Assembly (NCBI RefSeq): GCF_030552475.1
Contig: NZ_JAUPED010000014.1
Coordinates: 1 to 64,000, forward strand
From: Mariniflexile sp. AS56
Lineage (GTDB): Bacteria; Bacteroidota; Bacteroidia; Flavobacteriales; Flavobacteriaceae
Direction: 5' to 3'
DNA: 64,000 nucleotides
The position numbers and the translations under genes are program-made. The notes beneath the pieces were generated by a model, which saw only the letters and a list, made by a program, of their open reading frames with translations, was not told the origin of the DNA and did no database searches. Of the stretch, positions 53,252-61,677 are shown piece by piece (the stretch's first letter is position 1; each line of letters opens with the position of its first letter).

Positions 53252-54820
53252 CTACTTTTTCTGCTTCTTATTTTCAACCGTTTCCTCTGGCTGTACAGGC
53301 GGTTGCTCTGGTTGTTTAAATAGATCTTTATACGCTTCTCCAAGAAATTCGATAACATGACTAGAAATCAAACTTTGATAACCATAATCTTCAATGGCTA
53401 TATCTCCCGATTTCCCATGTAAATAAACGCCAAAAACACTAGCATCGAGAGCACTATAGCCTTGCGCTATTAAACCTGTTATGATACCCGTTAATACATC
53501 GCCACTTCCTGCAGTTGCTAAACCAGGATTTCCTGTTGAATTCACATATAACTTCTCTTGAAATACCGTTATACTATGAGCGCCTTTAATTATAACAATT
53601 AAGTTGTGCTTTTTAGAGAAGGCTTTCGCTTTATTTATTTTATCAAAGTCATCTGTCCATTTTCCTAGTAAACGCTCTAATTCTTTAGGGTGTGGCGTTA
53701 AAATGGTTTGTTCTGGCAGTAATTTTAAAAACGTCTTATTCTTTCCCAAAATATTAATACCATCGGCATCTATAACCAGTGGGGTTTTATTCATTTTTAA
53801 AAAGGCTTCAAAAGCTTCAACTGTTTCTTTATCTGTGCCCGCTCCTACTCCAAAAGCAATAACCGTTGGTTTTATTTTGAAACTAATATTTGTTGTTTTT
53901 TCATCGTTTACATCTGTGAGCACCATAGCTTCTGGAAATGCGCTCTGCAAAGGTATATAGCCGCATTTAGGAACATAGGCCGTAACCAAACCTGCCCCCG
54001 AACTTAAAGCCGCTCTACTCGCTAAAGTAACGGCTCCTATTTTACCATAACTACCACCAATAATTAAGCAATGTCCAAATTCGCCTTTATGCGAAAATTT
54101 ATCTCTAGGTTTATAAATGGGCAACATTTCATGTTTCCCTATTAGTTCCACTTGGGTTTCCGTTGCAGATAAAAACTCGGGATCTAAACCAATATCTAAA
54201 ACTTCCCATTGCACTGTGTATTTTGCTGTATCAGGTAAAAAGAACACCAATTTGGGTGTTACAAAACTTAAAGTGTAACCAGCCCAAACCACAGCATCTT
54301 CATCTTTAGGAACACTGTCTGTTTGCAAGCCTGAAGGAATATCAATCGATAAGGTGAAAGCTTTCGATTTTTTAAAATGAATAAATAAGCCTTTTACCCA
54401 TGCATCTACGGGTCTATTCAGTCCAATTCCAAAAATGGCATCAACAATAATATCTTCAGGGTTAATTTCCGGAAAATCTTCTTCACAACTTAAAAGCGTT
54501 GGCCATTGTTTCGTAACGTTCTTGATTCTATCATAATTAATTAAAAAATCTTTAGATCGTTTGTCGCTACAATTTACAACATAGGTTTTAACATTGTAAC
54601 CATCTAAAATTAAATGTCTCGACAAAACCAAACCATCCCCTCCATTATTCCCGATGCCGCAAAACACATGAATAGGCACTTGCGCACCTTGTAAACGCAC
54701 ATGCATCCAATTGAAAATTTGTGCACCGGCACGTTCCATTAAGTCGGTTGAAGATATATTTTGACGCGAAACAGTGAGAGCATCTCCTTGGTAAATTTGT
54801 TCTTTTGAGAAAATTTTCAT
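53252..54820 (-). CDS. nnr: Bifunctional ADP-dependent NAD(P)H-hydrate dehydratase/NAD(P)H-hydrate epimerase
   Basis: The N-terminal YjeF_N epimerase domain (about 1-215) has IHVFCGIGNNGGDGLVLSRH and DIPSGL. The C-terminal carbohydrate-kinase-like dehydratase domain (about 230-500) has KGEFGHCLIIGGSYGKIGAV, LTPHPKELERLLG and NPGLATAGSGDVLTGIITGL. Together they repair damaged NAD(P)H hydrates using ADP. The 522-residue length and domain order match Nnr of E. coli. A Pro/Glu/Gln-rich tail ends in NKKQKK. It is monocistronic. Confidence 0.95.
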   Translation of the reverse strand: MKIFSKEQIYQGDALTVSRQNISSTDLMERAGAQIFNWMHVRLQGAQVPIHVFCGIGNNGGDGLVLSRHLILDGYNVKTYVVNCSDKRSKDFLINYDRIKNVTKQWPTLLSCEEDFPEINPEDIIVDAIFGIGLNRPVDAWVKGLFIHFKKSKAFTLSIDIPSGLQTDSVPKDEDAVVWAGYTLSFVTPKLVFFLPDTAKYTVQWEVLDIGLDPEFLSATETQVELIGKHEMLPIYKPRDKFSHKGEFGHCLIIGGSYGKIGAVTLASRAALSSGAGLVTAYVPKCGYIPLQSAFPEAMVLTDVNDEKTTNISFKIKPTVIAFGVGAGTDKETVEAFEAFLKMNKTPLVIDADGINILGKNKTFLKLLPEQTILTPHPKELERLLGKWTDDFDKINKAKAFSKKHNLIVIIKGAHSITVFQEKLYVNSTGNPGLATAGSGDVLTGIITGLIAQGYSALDASVFGVYLHGKSGDIAIEDYGYQSLISSHVIEFLGEAYKDLFKQPEQPPVQPEETVENKKQKK

Positions 54821-54953
54821 GTGTAGATTGTATTTTTAATCAACACTAATATTACGCATTTTTAAATTTTAAATCAAACAGAAGTTTATATAATGAAAAA
54901 AAACTTAACTAAAATAGCTAAGGATTTACAAGCGTTTTTTGAAAAGCAATTTC

Positions 54954-55601
54954 TTACTCTTTAATAAATTTTATTATATCAAGATCGTCTAACTTTAAAA
55001 GATACATGCCGTTTTCCAAAAAGCGGACATCAATTTTATTATTGTAAGACACTGTGCCTCTTGCCAATTCTTTCCCTGTCATACTGTAAATAATATAGTT
55101 TTTGGTATCCATCAACCCTGATAAACTAATATAACTAGTTGAAGGATTGGGGTATGTTTTAATTCTCGTTTTTAAACTAACATCAATATTCGATTGCGTA
55201 CTCGTGTCTATCGTGCTTAAGTTTCCATAAAATACACCACCATCTGTGATGGTGAAAGACCGAATGTAATACATGGAATTAGCTGTTAAATCTACTAATT
55301 TATGGGTGAAAGACCCGCCTATTGATTCTGTAATTATCTTAGTATCTAAAACAGTAGGTAGGGTTTCAGAAGTACTAAAAACGAATCCACTTTCTAAAAT
55401 TACCGCATCTTTGGTGTCTGCGATTTCTCCCATCAAATCAATCGTATCTAAAGTATGGTTTAATACTGCTGAACCACTAATGTTGGGCGCTTCATTTTTT
55501 GAGGTAGTTGCAATCTCTTGGGCTAATTTTGGACTGTCTTGAGCGTGCATAAACACAACGAACAACAAGCACAGTAAAGTACATTTTCTTTTTGAGAGCA
55601 T
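54954..55601 (-). CDS. Secreted protein with type IX secretion C-terminal sorting domain
   Basis: A signal peptide (TLLCLLFVVFMHAQ) starts at ATG 55601; a longer frame from 55673 lacks one. The middle is a fibronectin-like fragment, HTLDTIDLMGEIADTKDAVI to MYYIRSFTITDGGVFYGNLS. The last 80 residues are the Por/type A sorting domain: TRIKTYPNPSTSYISLSGL, YIIYSMTGKELARGTVSYN and FLENGMYLLKLDD. That domain sends the protein through the type IX system for surface anchoring or release, with C-terminal cleavage. The gene is small (215 residues), and its binding partner is unknown. Confidence 0.88.
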   Translation of the reverse strand: MLSKRKCTLLCLLFVVFMHAQDSPKLAQEIATTSKNEAPNISGSAVLNHTLDTIDLMGEIADTKDAVILESGFVFSTSETLPTVLDTKIITESIGGSFTHKLVDLTANSMYYIRSFTITDGGVFYGNLSTIDTSTQSNIDVSLKTRIKTYPNPSTSYISLSGLMDTKNYIIYSMTGKELARGTVSYNNKIDVRFLENGMYLLKLDDLDIIKFIKE

Positions 55602-55949
55602 TTGGGATGAGGTTTTGAAGAGACTTATATTAATTACCGGTACAAATATGCGAAAACCTTTATTTTCTAACACATTTAATCATGTAAATATGATTTTAAA
55701 CGATATAATTTAACAAATATTGTTAAAAGTGAACACTAATTTCAGTGTTACGCATTCACAAAACCAAATGAGGCATAAAGGTACACTTTAAAACCCCTTC
55801 TAAATTATTATAGATTTTTCAATACATATTTTAAATAGTCGTTTTTCTTAAACGAAACTTGTATGAATATAAGAATAACGTAAAAAAGGATTTTTAATTT
55901 TTTTATAAGTTTAAATGTGATATTTTTGAATTCTATTATTATAGATATA
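55602..55949. other. Intergenic region upstream of the thr leader
   Basis: No gene is seen. It holds two short inverted repeats: TAACAA-ATA-TTGTTA at 55711-55725 and AACACT-aatttc-AGTGTT at 55732-55749. A -7 element (55921-55928) comes before the thr leader peptide. The inverted repeats could be operators for the divergent T9SS protein gene or the thr operon. Confidence 0.45.
55921..55928 (+). promoter_or_regulatory. Bacteroidota -7 element TATTTTTG of the threonine operon
   Basis: TATTTTTG matches TAnnTTTG and lies 21 bp upstream of the leader peptide ATG, which gives the leader a short untranslated region, as expected for an attenuator. No strong -33 motif is seen. Confidence 0.5.
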
Positions 55950-56057
55950 ATGAATCATTTAAGCCAAAATACAAATACAACTGTTTCTTTTTCAACAAAA
56001 GAAACCACGTTTATTTTTGGTACAACTACAATTATTACAACCCTTTGGGGTTGCTAA
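55950..56057 (+). CDS. thrL: Threonine operon leader peptide
   Basis: This 35-codon frame has 11 threonine and 3 isoleucine codons, dense at the end (GTTTIITT followed by LWGC and a stop). It precedes thrA by 170 bp on the same strand. Such Thr/Ile-rich leader peptides upstream of threonine operons mark ribosome-mediated attenuation, as with E. coli thrL, though the sequences are unrelated. The last Thr codons and the stop overlap a GC-rich hairpin (56038-56053). The ribosome would stall at Thr or Ile codons when those aminoacyl-tRNAs are scarce. It is too short for usual ORF calling. Confidence 0.85.
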   Translation: MNHLSQNTNTTVSFSTKETTFIFGTTTIITTLWGC

Positions 56058-56100
56058 TTATATATTCTTCGGGTTATCTTTGTGGTTTTTATAATCACAA
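56002..56100 (+). promoter_or_regulatory. Attenuator region of the thr operon with alternative hairpins
   Basis: Three pairings are possible. CAACCC (56038-56043) with GGGTTG (56048-56053) forms a compact stem across the leader's end. TTGTGGTT (56080-56087) with AATCACAA (56093-56100) forms a later stem followed by a moderately T-rich stretch. AAACCAC (56002-56008) is complementary to GTGGTTT (56082-56088), so it competes with the later stem. Which pairing forms would depend on the stalled ribosome. A TATCTTTG at 56075-56082 also matches a -7 box, so an internal promoter is an alternative reading. Confidence 0.5.
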
Positions 56101-56227
56101 CATCTTTAATATTTTATTTAAATCATCAATTCAATAAAACATGCACCTTCCATATTGAGGTTTCGAAATCAAAAGAAAAAATTATATGGAAATAACATGT
56201 GACTGACAAAAAAATAAATAAAAACAC

Positions 56228-58672
56228 ATGAAAGTTTTAAAATTTGGAGGAACTTCTGTAGGTTCTTCAAAAAACATAAATAATGTTATTAGCATTTTAG
56301 AGAATTATGCTGAAAAGGATAAAGTAGTATGTGTTGTATCGGCAGTTGGCGGTATTACAGATAAATTACTTTTAGCGGGAAAACAAGCTCAAAATAAAGA
56401 CACTACCTATATTGAAACCTTTAATTTAATTAAGGATATCCATTTTAACGTGGTTAATGAACTTAATCTAGGAAAGAGCTCATCCATCATCCCTTTTATT
56501 GATGATAAACTAAATGCCCTTAAAAGTTTGTTAGACGGTATCTTTTTAATAAATGAACTGTCTCCAAAAACTTCTGATAAATTAGTGAGTTTTGGTGAAC
56601 TATTATCATCTTATATTATTGCTGAAACCATGAAAAACCGTGAGTTATCTGCCGATAGTAAAAACTCACAAGATTTGATAGTTACTAATTCTAATTTCAC
56701 AAAAGCGGAAGTAGATTATGCTATAACAAATAAAAATATTCAATCGTATTTTAATTCAGCAAGTCAACAAATTACCGTGCTTCCTGGTTTTATCTCTAGA
56801 TCTAAAATAGGAGAACAAACCACTTTAGGTCGTGGAGGATCTGACTTTACAGCCGCCATTGTTGCTGCCGCCTTAAAGGTTGAACAGTTGGAAATTTGGA
56901 CCGATGTAAGTGGTATGTACACTACCAACCCAAAATTGGTTAAACAAGCCTACCCTATCGATAAAATATCCTATCAAGAAGCGATGGAATTATCGCATTT
57001 CGGCGCTAAAGTATTGTATCCACCAACGGTGCAACCCGTTTTAGATTTGAATATCCCTATTCACATTAAAAATACTTTAGAACCAGAAGCTGCAGGAACG
57101 GTTATCTCTAACGAAGAAACTTTTTCTTCTTCACCTGTAAAAGGCATTAGTAACATTGGAAATATTGCTTTACTAACGCTTCAAGGAAGTGGTATGATTG
57201 GTATTCCTGGTTTTTCTAAACGTTTGTTTGAAACACTTTCACAGGAAAAAATAAACATCATTTTAATTACGCAAGCCTCTTCAGAGCATTCTATTTGTTT
57301 AGGTATTGATGAAAATGATGCTGAATTAGCTCAAACAGCTATCGATGCTGCCTTCGAAAATGAAATTGCTTTACATAAAATTGATCCTATTATAGTTGAA
57401 AAAGACTTGTCTATTATCGCTTTAGTGGGTGATAACATGAAAAATCACCAAGGTATTAGCGGTAAAATGTTTAGTACTTTAGGGAAAAACAACATTAATA
57501 TTAGAGCCATTGCTCAAGGGGCTTCAGAGAAAAATATTTCAGCTGTTATTTTACAAAGCGATGTTAAAAAAGCGTTGAACACACTGCACGAACAATTTTT
57601 TGAAACCAAAACAAAACAACTTAATATTTTTATTACTGGTGTTGGAAATGTGGGAGAAAAATTAGTTGAACAAATAAAACAACAACGTAAATACCTAAAA
57701 GAAAACTTAAAAATCAACTTACGAATTGCGGGATTATCCAATTCTAGAAAAATGATTTTTAGTGAAGATGGTATCGATCTAACTAATTGGAAAGAACAAT
57801 TAGAAAATGGTGAGCAAGCGACTTTAGACGGCTTTTTTGAAAACACAAAAGCTTTAAACCTTCGCAACAGTATTTTTGTAGATGTCACTGCAAACAAAGA
57901 AGTTGCTGGTTTATATGAAAAATATTTACGACAAAGTATTGGTGTAGTCGCTTGTAACAAAATTGCATGTTCTAGCGATTATGAAAACTACACCTTATTA
58001 AAACGATTATCGTTAAAATACAATGCGCCTTACCTATTCGAAACGAATGTGGGTGCTGGGTTGCCAATTATAGACACTTTAAACAATTTAATAGCTTCGG
58101 GTGATAAAATCACATCGATCCATGCAGTATTATCTGGAAGTTTAAATTTCGTGTTTAATAATTTCAATGATACAACTAAATTTTACGATGTTGTAAAACA
58201 AGCTGCTGCAGAAGGTTACACAGAACCAGACCCAAGAATCGATTTAAGTGGTGTCGATGTAGCCAGAAAAATACTAATTCTTGCTAGAGAAAGCGGTGTT
58301 GAAATGAATTTAGAGGATATTGAAAACACACCATTCTTATCAGATTCTGGAATGAAAAGTGACTCGGTAGACGATTTTTATCAAACACTTATTAAAGACG
58401 AAGCACATTACCAAGGTTTATATGCTTCCGCGAAAGCGAAAGACTGCCAATTAAAATATGTGGCTCAATTTAATGATGGTAAAGCAAACGTGAGTTTACA
58501 GGAAATACCAAGCGACCACCCGTTTTATAACCTACAAGGAAAAGATAATATCGTTATGTTTTACACGCAACGCTACCCAGAACAACCTATGATTATTAAA
58601 GGTGCTGGTGCTGGTGCAGAAGTAACTGCTTCTGGTTTATTTGCTGATATTATTAGAGTTGGAAACGATTAA
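56228..58672 (+). CDS. thrA: Bifunctional aspartate kinase/homoserine dehydrogenase I
   Basis: The aspartokinase domain (about 1-290) starts with KFGGTSVGSSKNI, with TTLGRGGSDFTAAI and WTDVSGMYTTNP. Two ACT regulatory segments lie at about 310-460 (ITQASSEHSICLGI and INIRAIAQGASEKNISAV). The homoserine dehydrogenase domain (about 465-814) has the NAD(P) fold ITGVGNVGEKLVEQI and VLSGSLNFVFNNFN with PDPRIDLSGVDVARK. The enzyme commits aspartate to lysine/threonine/methionine. Length and order match ThrA/MetL fusions. ACT domains suggest feedback by threonine. It is the first structural gene of the operon. Confidence 0.96.
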   Translation: MKVLKFGGTSVGSSKNINNVISILENYAEKDKVVCVVSAVGGITDKLLLAGKQAQNKDTTYIETFNLIKDIHFNVVNELNLGKSSSIIPFIDDKLNALKSLLDGIFLINELSPKTSDKLVSFGELLSSYIIAETMKNRELSADSKNSQDLIVTNSNFTKAEVDYAITNKNIQSYFNSASQQITVLPGFISRSKIGEQTTLGRGGSDFTAAIVAAALKVEQLEIWTDVSGMYTTNPKLVKQAYPIDKISYQEAMELSHFGAKVLYPPTVQPVLDLNIPIHIKNTLEPEAAGTVISNEETFSSSPVKGISNIGNIALLTLQGSGMIGIPGFSKRLFETLSQEKINIILITQASSEHSICLGIDENDAELAQTAIDAAFENEIALHKIDPIIVEKDLSIIALVGDNMKNHQGISGKMFSTLGKNNINIRAIAQGASEKNISAVILQSDVKKALNTLHEQFFETKTKQLNIFITGVGNVGEKLVEQIKQQRKYLKENLKINLRIAGLSNSRKMIFSEDGIDLTNWKEQLENGEQATLDGFFENTKALNLRNSIFVDVTANKEVAGLYEKYLRQSIGVVACNKIACSSDYENYTLLKRLSLKYNAPYLFETNVGAGLPIIDTLNNLIASGDKITSIHAVLSGSLNFVFNNFNDTTKFYDVVKQAAAEGYTEPDPRIDLSGVDVARKILILARESGVEMNLEDIENTPFLSDSGMKSDSVDDFYQTLIKDEAHYQGLYASAKAKDCQLKYVAQFNDGKANVSLQEIPSDHPFYNLQGKDNIVMFYTQRYPEQPMIIKGAGAGAEVTASGLFADIIRVGND
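58424..58442. repeat. REP-like palindrome inside thrA (CTTCCGC-gaaa-GCGAAAG)
   Basis: Arms CTTCCGC and GCGAAAG differ from a perfect inverted repeat by one base. The element is more G+C rich than its surroundings and is read as ASAKAKD in thrA. It looks like a small mobile palindrome that stayed in frame, but this rests on appearance only. Confidence 0.35.
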
Positions 58673-58701
58673 TCAATAAATAATTAATAATAAAAGGAAT
58701 C

Positions 58702-58755
58702 TTAGTTTTTACAAACTAAACATGACTATTGCCAGTTCGAGCGCAATCGAGAACT
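58702..58755. repeat. REP-like element between thrA and thrB
   Basis: A hairpin TTAGTTT-ttac-AAACTAA (58702-58719) is followed by TTGCCAGTTCGAGCGCAATC and GAGAACT (58729-58755), in which AGTTC and GAGAACT pair imperfectly around GAGCGCAATC. This shape recurs as an intergenic repeat in flavobacterial genomes in my recollection. It lies 6 bp before the thrB ATG. Confidence 0.5.
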
Positions 58756-58760
58756 ATTAA

Positions 58761-59690
58761 ATGAACGAAATGAACGAAATTAAATTATTTTCACCAGCAA
58801 CTGTGGCCAATGTGGCTTGTGGTTTTGATGTTTTAGGTTTTTGCTTAGACAGTGTTGGTGATGAAATGGTGATTAGAAAAATCGATAAAAAAGGAATTTA
58901 CATTACTAAAATTGAAGGATTCGATTTGCCATATGAAGCCGAATTGAATGTTGCAGGGGTTTCCGCTTTAGCGATGTACGAAGCTGCTAAACCAGATTGC
59001 GGATTTGAAATTGAAATCTACAAAAATATAAAACCTGGTAGCGGTATTGGAAGCAGTGCCGCGAGTGCCGTTGGTAGTGTTTTTGGGATGAATGAACTTT
59101 TAGGAAGTCCTTATACAAAAACTCAACTAACTGAATTTGCAGTTAAAGGGGAAGCTTTAGCGAGTAAATGTGAGCATGCTGATAATTTAGCGCCTGCCTT
59201 GTTTGGTGGTTTTACCTTAGTTAAAAGTATGACACCATTAGAGATTTTGGAAATTCCATCTCCAGATGATTTGTTCGCCACAATCATCCATCCTCAAATA
59301 GAAGTAAAAACATCGGAGGCCAGAGCCATACTTCCTAAAGAAGTATCACTAACCAATGCCATAACGCAGTGGGCTAATTTCGGGAGTTTAATTCACGCCT
59401 TACATACAAGTGATTATAGTTTGATTCAAAAATCGCTACACGATGTGATTGTAGAGCCTTTTAGAAGCCAGTTGATTCCTCATTATAACGATGTGAAAAC
59501 CGCAGCCTTAAAAGCAGGAGCTTTGGGTGGTGGTATCTCAGGGTCAGGCCCTTCAATATTTACTTTAAGTAAAGGTATTGAATCTGCTAAAAAAGTGGCA
59601 GATAGCATGAATGATGTTTACTCCAAAACAGGAATAGCGTTTGATATTCATATATCCAAAATTAATACTGAAGGCGTTAAGATAATTTAA
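58761..59690 (+). CDS. thrB: Homoserine kinase
   Basis: This is a GHMP kinase of 309 residues. The ATP-binding motif is PGSGIGSSAASAVGSVFGMN, the N terminus FSPATVANVACGFDVLGF is typical of ThrB, and the C terminus GGGISGSGPSIFTLSKG is the third conserved motif. It phosphorylates homoserine for threonine synthase. Translation can start at ATG 58761 or at 58770; the first is used here. It is 88 bp downstream of thrA, with a REP-like element filling most of that gap. Confidence 0.96.
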   Translation: MNEMNEIKLFSPATVANVACGFDVLGFCLDSVGDEMVIRKIDKKGIYITKIEGFDLPYEAELNVAGVSALAMYEAAKPDCGFEIEIYKNIKPGSGIGSSAASAVGSVFGMNELLGSPYTKTQLTEFAVKGEALASKCEHADNLAPALFGGFTLVKSMTPLEILEIPSPDDLFATIIHPQIEVKTSEARAILPKEVSLTNAITQWANFGSLIHALHTSDYSLIQKSLHDVIVEPFRSQLIPHYNDVKTAALKAGALGGGISGSGPSIFTLSKGIESAKKVADSMNDVYSKTGIAFDIHISKINTEGVKII

Positions 59691-59703
59691 GCTAGGAGAC
59701 TGA

Positions 59704-59749
59704 TGAAGAATGATGTCATTGCGAAAGAGGCACGACTGAAGCAATCTCT
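59704..59749. repeat. REP-like element between thrB and thrC
   Basis: The sequence has GTCATTGCGAAAGAGG near 59713-59729 and GAAGCAATCTCTT near 59737-59750. It pairs as ATTGCGA-type arms with GCAAT, an arrangement widespread as an intergenic repeat in bacterial genomes. It occupies the gap after the thrB stop. Confidence 0.5.
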
Positions 59750-59792
59750 TCAAAGAAAACATTGAATTAAAATATAATTACTAACAAACAGC

Positions 59793-59810
59793 TTCCTGTT
59801 TAGGCAGGAA
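59793..59810. repeat. Hairpin repeat TTCCTG-tttagg-CAGGAA
   Basis: A 6-bp perfect stem lies 11 bp before thrC. It resembles short flavobacterial palindromic repeats and may fold in the transcript to affect thrC translation or mRNA stability. This is a third element in the thr operon gaps. Confidence 0.4.
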
Positions 59811-59820
59811 TAAGAGAATC

Positions 59821-61113
59821 ATGAACTACTACTCACTCAACCATAAAGCACCAAATTCGACTTTTAAAAATGCCGTTATAAAAGGGCTTGCACCTGATAA
59901 AGGTTTGTATTTCCCTGAATCGATAACACCACTTCCTAAAACCTTTTTTGATAACATTGATAATTTATCATATTCGGAAATTGCTTTTGAAGCGATTAAA
60001 CAATTCGTGTCTCCAGAAATTCCTGAAGCCATATTAAAAACTATTGTTGAAGAAACTTTATCATTCGATTTTCCTGTTGTAAAATTAAACGATTCTATTT
60101 CTACTTTAGAGTTATTTCACGGACCAACCATGGCGTTTAAAGATGTAGGCGCGCGGTTTATGGCACGTTGTTTAGGCTATTTTAACCAAGACAATGATAG
60201 AGAGGTAACTGTTTTAGTGGCAACTTCTGGTGATACGGGTGGCGCCGTAGCTAATGGCTTCTTAGGTGTTAAGGGCGTAAACGTCGTTATTCTTTACCCT
60301 AGCGGAAAAGTAAGTGATATTCAAGAAATGCAATTAACGACGCTTGGGCAAAATATAAAAGCCTTGGAAGTAAATGGCACCTTCGATGATTGTCAGGATA
60401 TGGTTAAAACAGCGTTTTTAGATGAATCCCTAACCAACAACATGCAATTAACTTCTGCAAACTCTATAAACGTAGCGCGTTGGTTACCGCAATTGTTTTA
60501 TTTCATGTTTGCTTACAAACAATTACATAAAGAACACAAAGAGATCGTTTTTTCAGTACCAAGCGGAAATTTCGGTAATGTTTGCGCCGGTATGATGGCA
60601 CAGAAATTAGGTTTACCTATTAGCCATTTCGTTGCTTCAAATAATGCTAATAATGTGGTAACTCGTTATTTAGTATCTGAGTTATACGAACCAAAACCAT
60701 CCGTGCAAACAATAAGTAATGCGATGGATGTAGGAGCGCCAAGTAACTTCATTCGTATTCAAGAAATCTATAAAAACAATTTCAGTAGTCTAAAAGAAAA
60801 CCTTTCATCTTATAGTTTTTCAGATGAAGAAACAAAAGCGGCTATGCTAGAAATATTTGAAAACTACAAATACGTAGCCGATCCACACGGAGCTGTTGGT
60901 TATTTAGGTTGTAAGGCCTATTTAAAAGAAAACGCAAACGCACATTGTGTGTTTTTAGAAACCGCACATCCAACTAAGTTTTTGGATGTTGTAGAAGCTG
61001 TTATAAAAGAAGAGCAACCGTTACCGGAGCAAATTCAATCGGTTATGGGAAGAGAAAAAGAATCTGTAGTGATTTCAACTTACGACGATTTAAAAAGCTA
61101 TTTATTACAATAA
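59821..61113 (+). CDS. thrC: Threonine synthase
   Basis: The 430-residue enzyme is PLP-dependent, fold type II, of the ThrC class I group. The PLP lysine is in LFHGPTMAFKDVGARFMARC. Phosphate binding is by SGDTGGAVANGF, and NFGNVCAGMMAQKLGLP with DPHGAVGYLGCKAY mark the C-terminal half. It converts phosphohomoserine to threonine, the last step of the operon's pathway. It ends just before a palindromic terminator. The 130-bp gap to thrB contains two REP-like elements. Confidence 0.96.
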   Translation: MNYYSLNHKAPNSTFKNAVIKGLAPDKGLYFPESITPLPKTFFDNIDNLSYSEIAFEAIKQFVSPEIPEAILKTIVEETLSFDFPVVKLNDSISTLELFHGPTMAFKDVGARFMARCLGYFNQDNDREVTVLVATSGDTGGAVANGFLGVKGVNVVILYPSGKVSDIQEMQLTTLGQNIKALEVNGTFDDCQDMVKTAFLDESLTNNMQLTSANSINVARWLPQLFYFMFAYKQLHKEHKEIVFSVPSGNFGNVCAGMMAQKLGLPISHFVASNNANNVVTRYLVSELYEPKPSVQTISNAMDVGAPSNFIRIQEIYKNNFSSLKENLSSYSFSDEETKAAMLEIFENYKYVADPHGAVGYLGCKAYLKENANAHCVFLETAHPTKFLDVVEAVIKEEQPLPEQIQSVMGREKESVVISTYDDLKSYLLQ

Positions 61114-61133
61114 AAAACACCAAACTAAATATA

Positions 61134-61163
61134 AAAAATGCCATGAAATTTCATGGCATTTTT
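61134..61163. terminator. Perfect palindromic terminator AAAAATGCCATGAAA/TTTCATGGCATTTTT
   Basis: A 30-bp perfect palindrome with A and T tracts lies 21 bp after thrC and 29 bp before the convergent Dabb gene stop. It should terminate transcription from both directions. Confidence 0.92.
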
Positions 61164-61191
61164 AGTTTAATAAGCTTTCATTTTATAGCAC

Positions 61192-61506
61192 TTAAATAAT
61201 ACTCTTACTATCATAAACCAACACTTTATCCCACAAATGTTGGTTGTTTTCTACAAATTTTAGATGAATGGGATGTGCTTGATATATAGCCTCGTCAGCT
61301 TCACTTAGAAAGGTAAGCATCTCTGTTACTGAAAAACTGTTATCCACAACATCTCGTTTTTCAGTTGAAGCGGGTATTCCTACATGAATATCTTCAACTT
61401 CAGGTATCGATTTTAAGGTTTTAATCCCTTCAATAAGTTGTTTTTTATCTGTTTCTGATTTCGGGTTTTTCAACCAAAAAAAGACGTGATGTACAAGTGG
61501 TCCCAT
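61192..61506 (-). CDS. Dabb family protein (stress-responsive alpha/beta barrel)
   Basis: The 104-residue protein is a single Dabb domain. It opens with MGPLVHHVFFWLKNPKSETD, then a helix KQLIEGIKTLKSIPEVEDIH, and ends with YQAHPIHLKFVENNQHLWDK. The family forms dimeric ferredoxin-like barrels and includes olivetolic acid cyclase-like proteins and plant stress proteins; the bacterial function is mostly unknown. The His residues in HHVFFWL are typical. The gene is monocistronic and converges on thrC. Confidence 0.9.
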   Translation of the reverse strand: MGPLVHHVFFWLKNPKSETDKKQLIEGIKTLKSIPEVEDIHVGIPASTEKRDVVDNSFSVTEMLTFLSEADEAIYQAHPIHLKFVENNQHLWDKVLVYDSKSII

Positions 61507-61622
61507 AGTTCATTTTTTTTACTAAAATATAAAAGAATTGAAACATACACATTTAGAAATAGAGTTCATTTGAATCGAAAAATTTAACCATACTTTTTTA
61601 TTAAGAATCTTTTGATTTTATG

Positions 61623-61630
61623 TAGCTTTG
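61623..61630 (+). promoter_or_regulatory. Bacteroidota -7 element TAGCTTTG of gcvT
   Basis: TAGCTTTG matches TAnnTTTG and lies 47 bp upstream of the gcvT start. The intervening leader has no glycine-riboswitch structure that I can see. Confidence 0.5.
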
Positions 61631-61677
61631 TTGATTAATCATCATAATAAAACCGTATTTTTTAGTAAAACTCTAAT

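Noticed and set aside
61507-61677. Glycine riboswitch before gcvT
   Set aside because: No paired-aptamer architecture or conserved G/A-rich cores are visible in this A/T-rich 171-bp leader.
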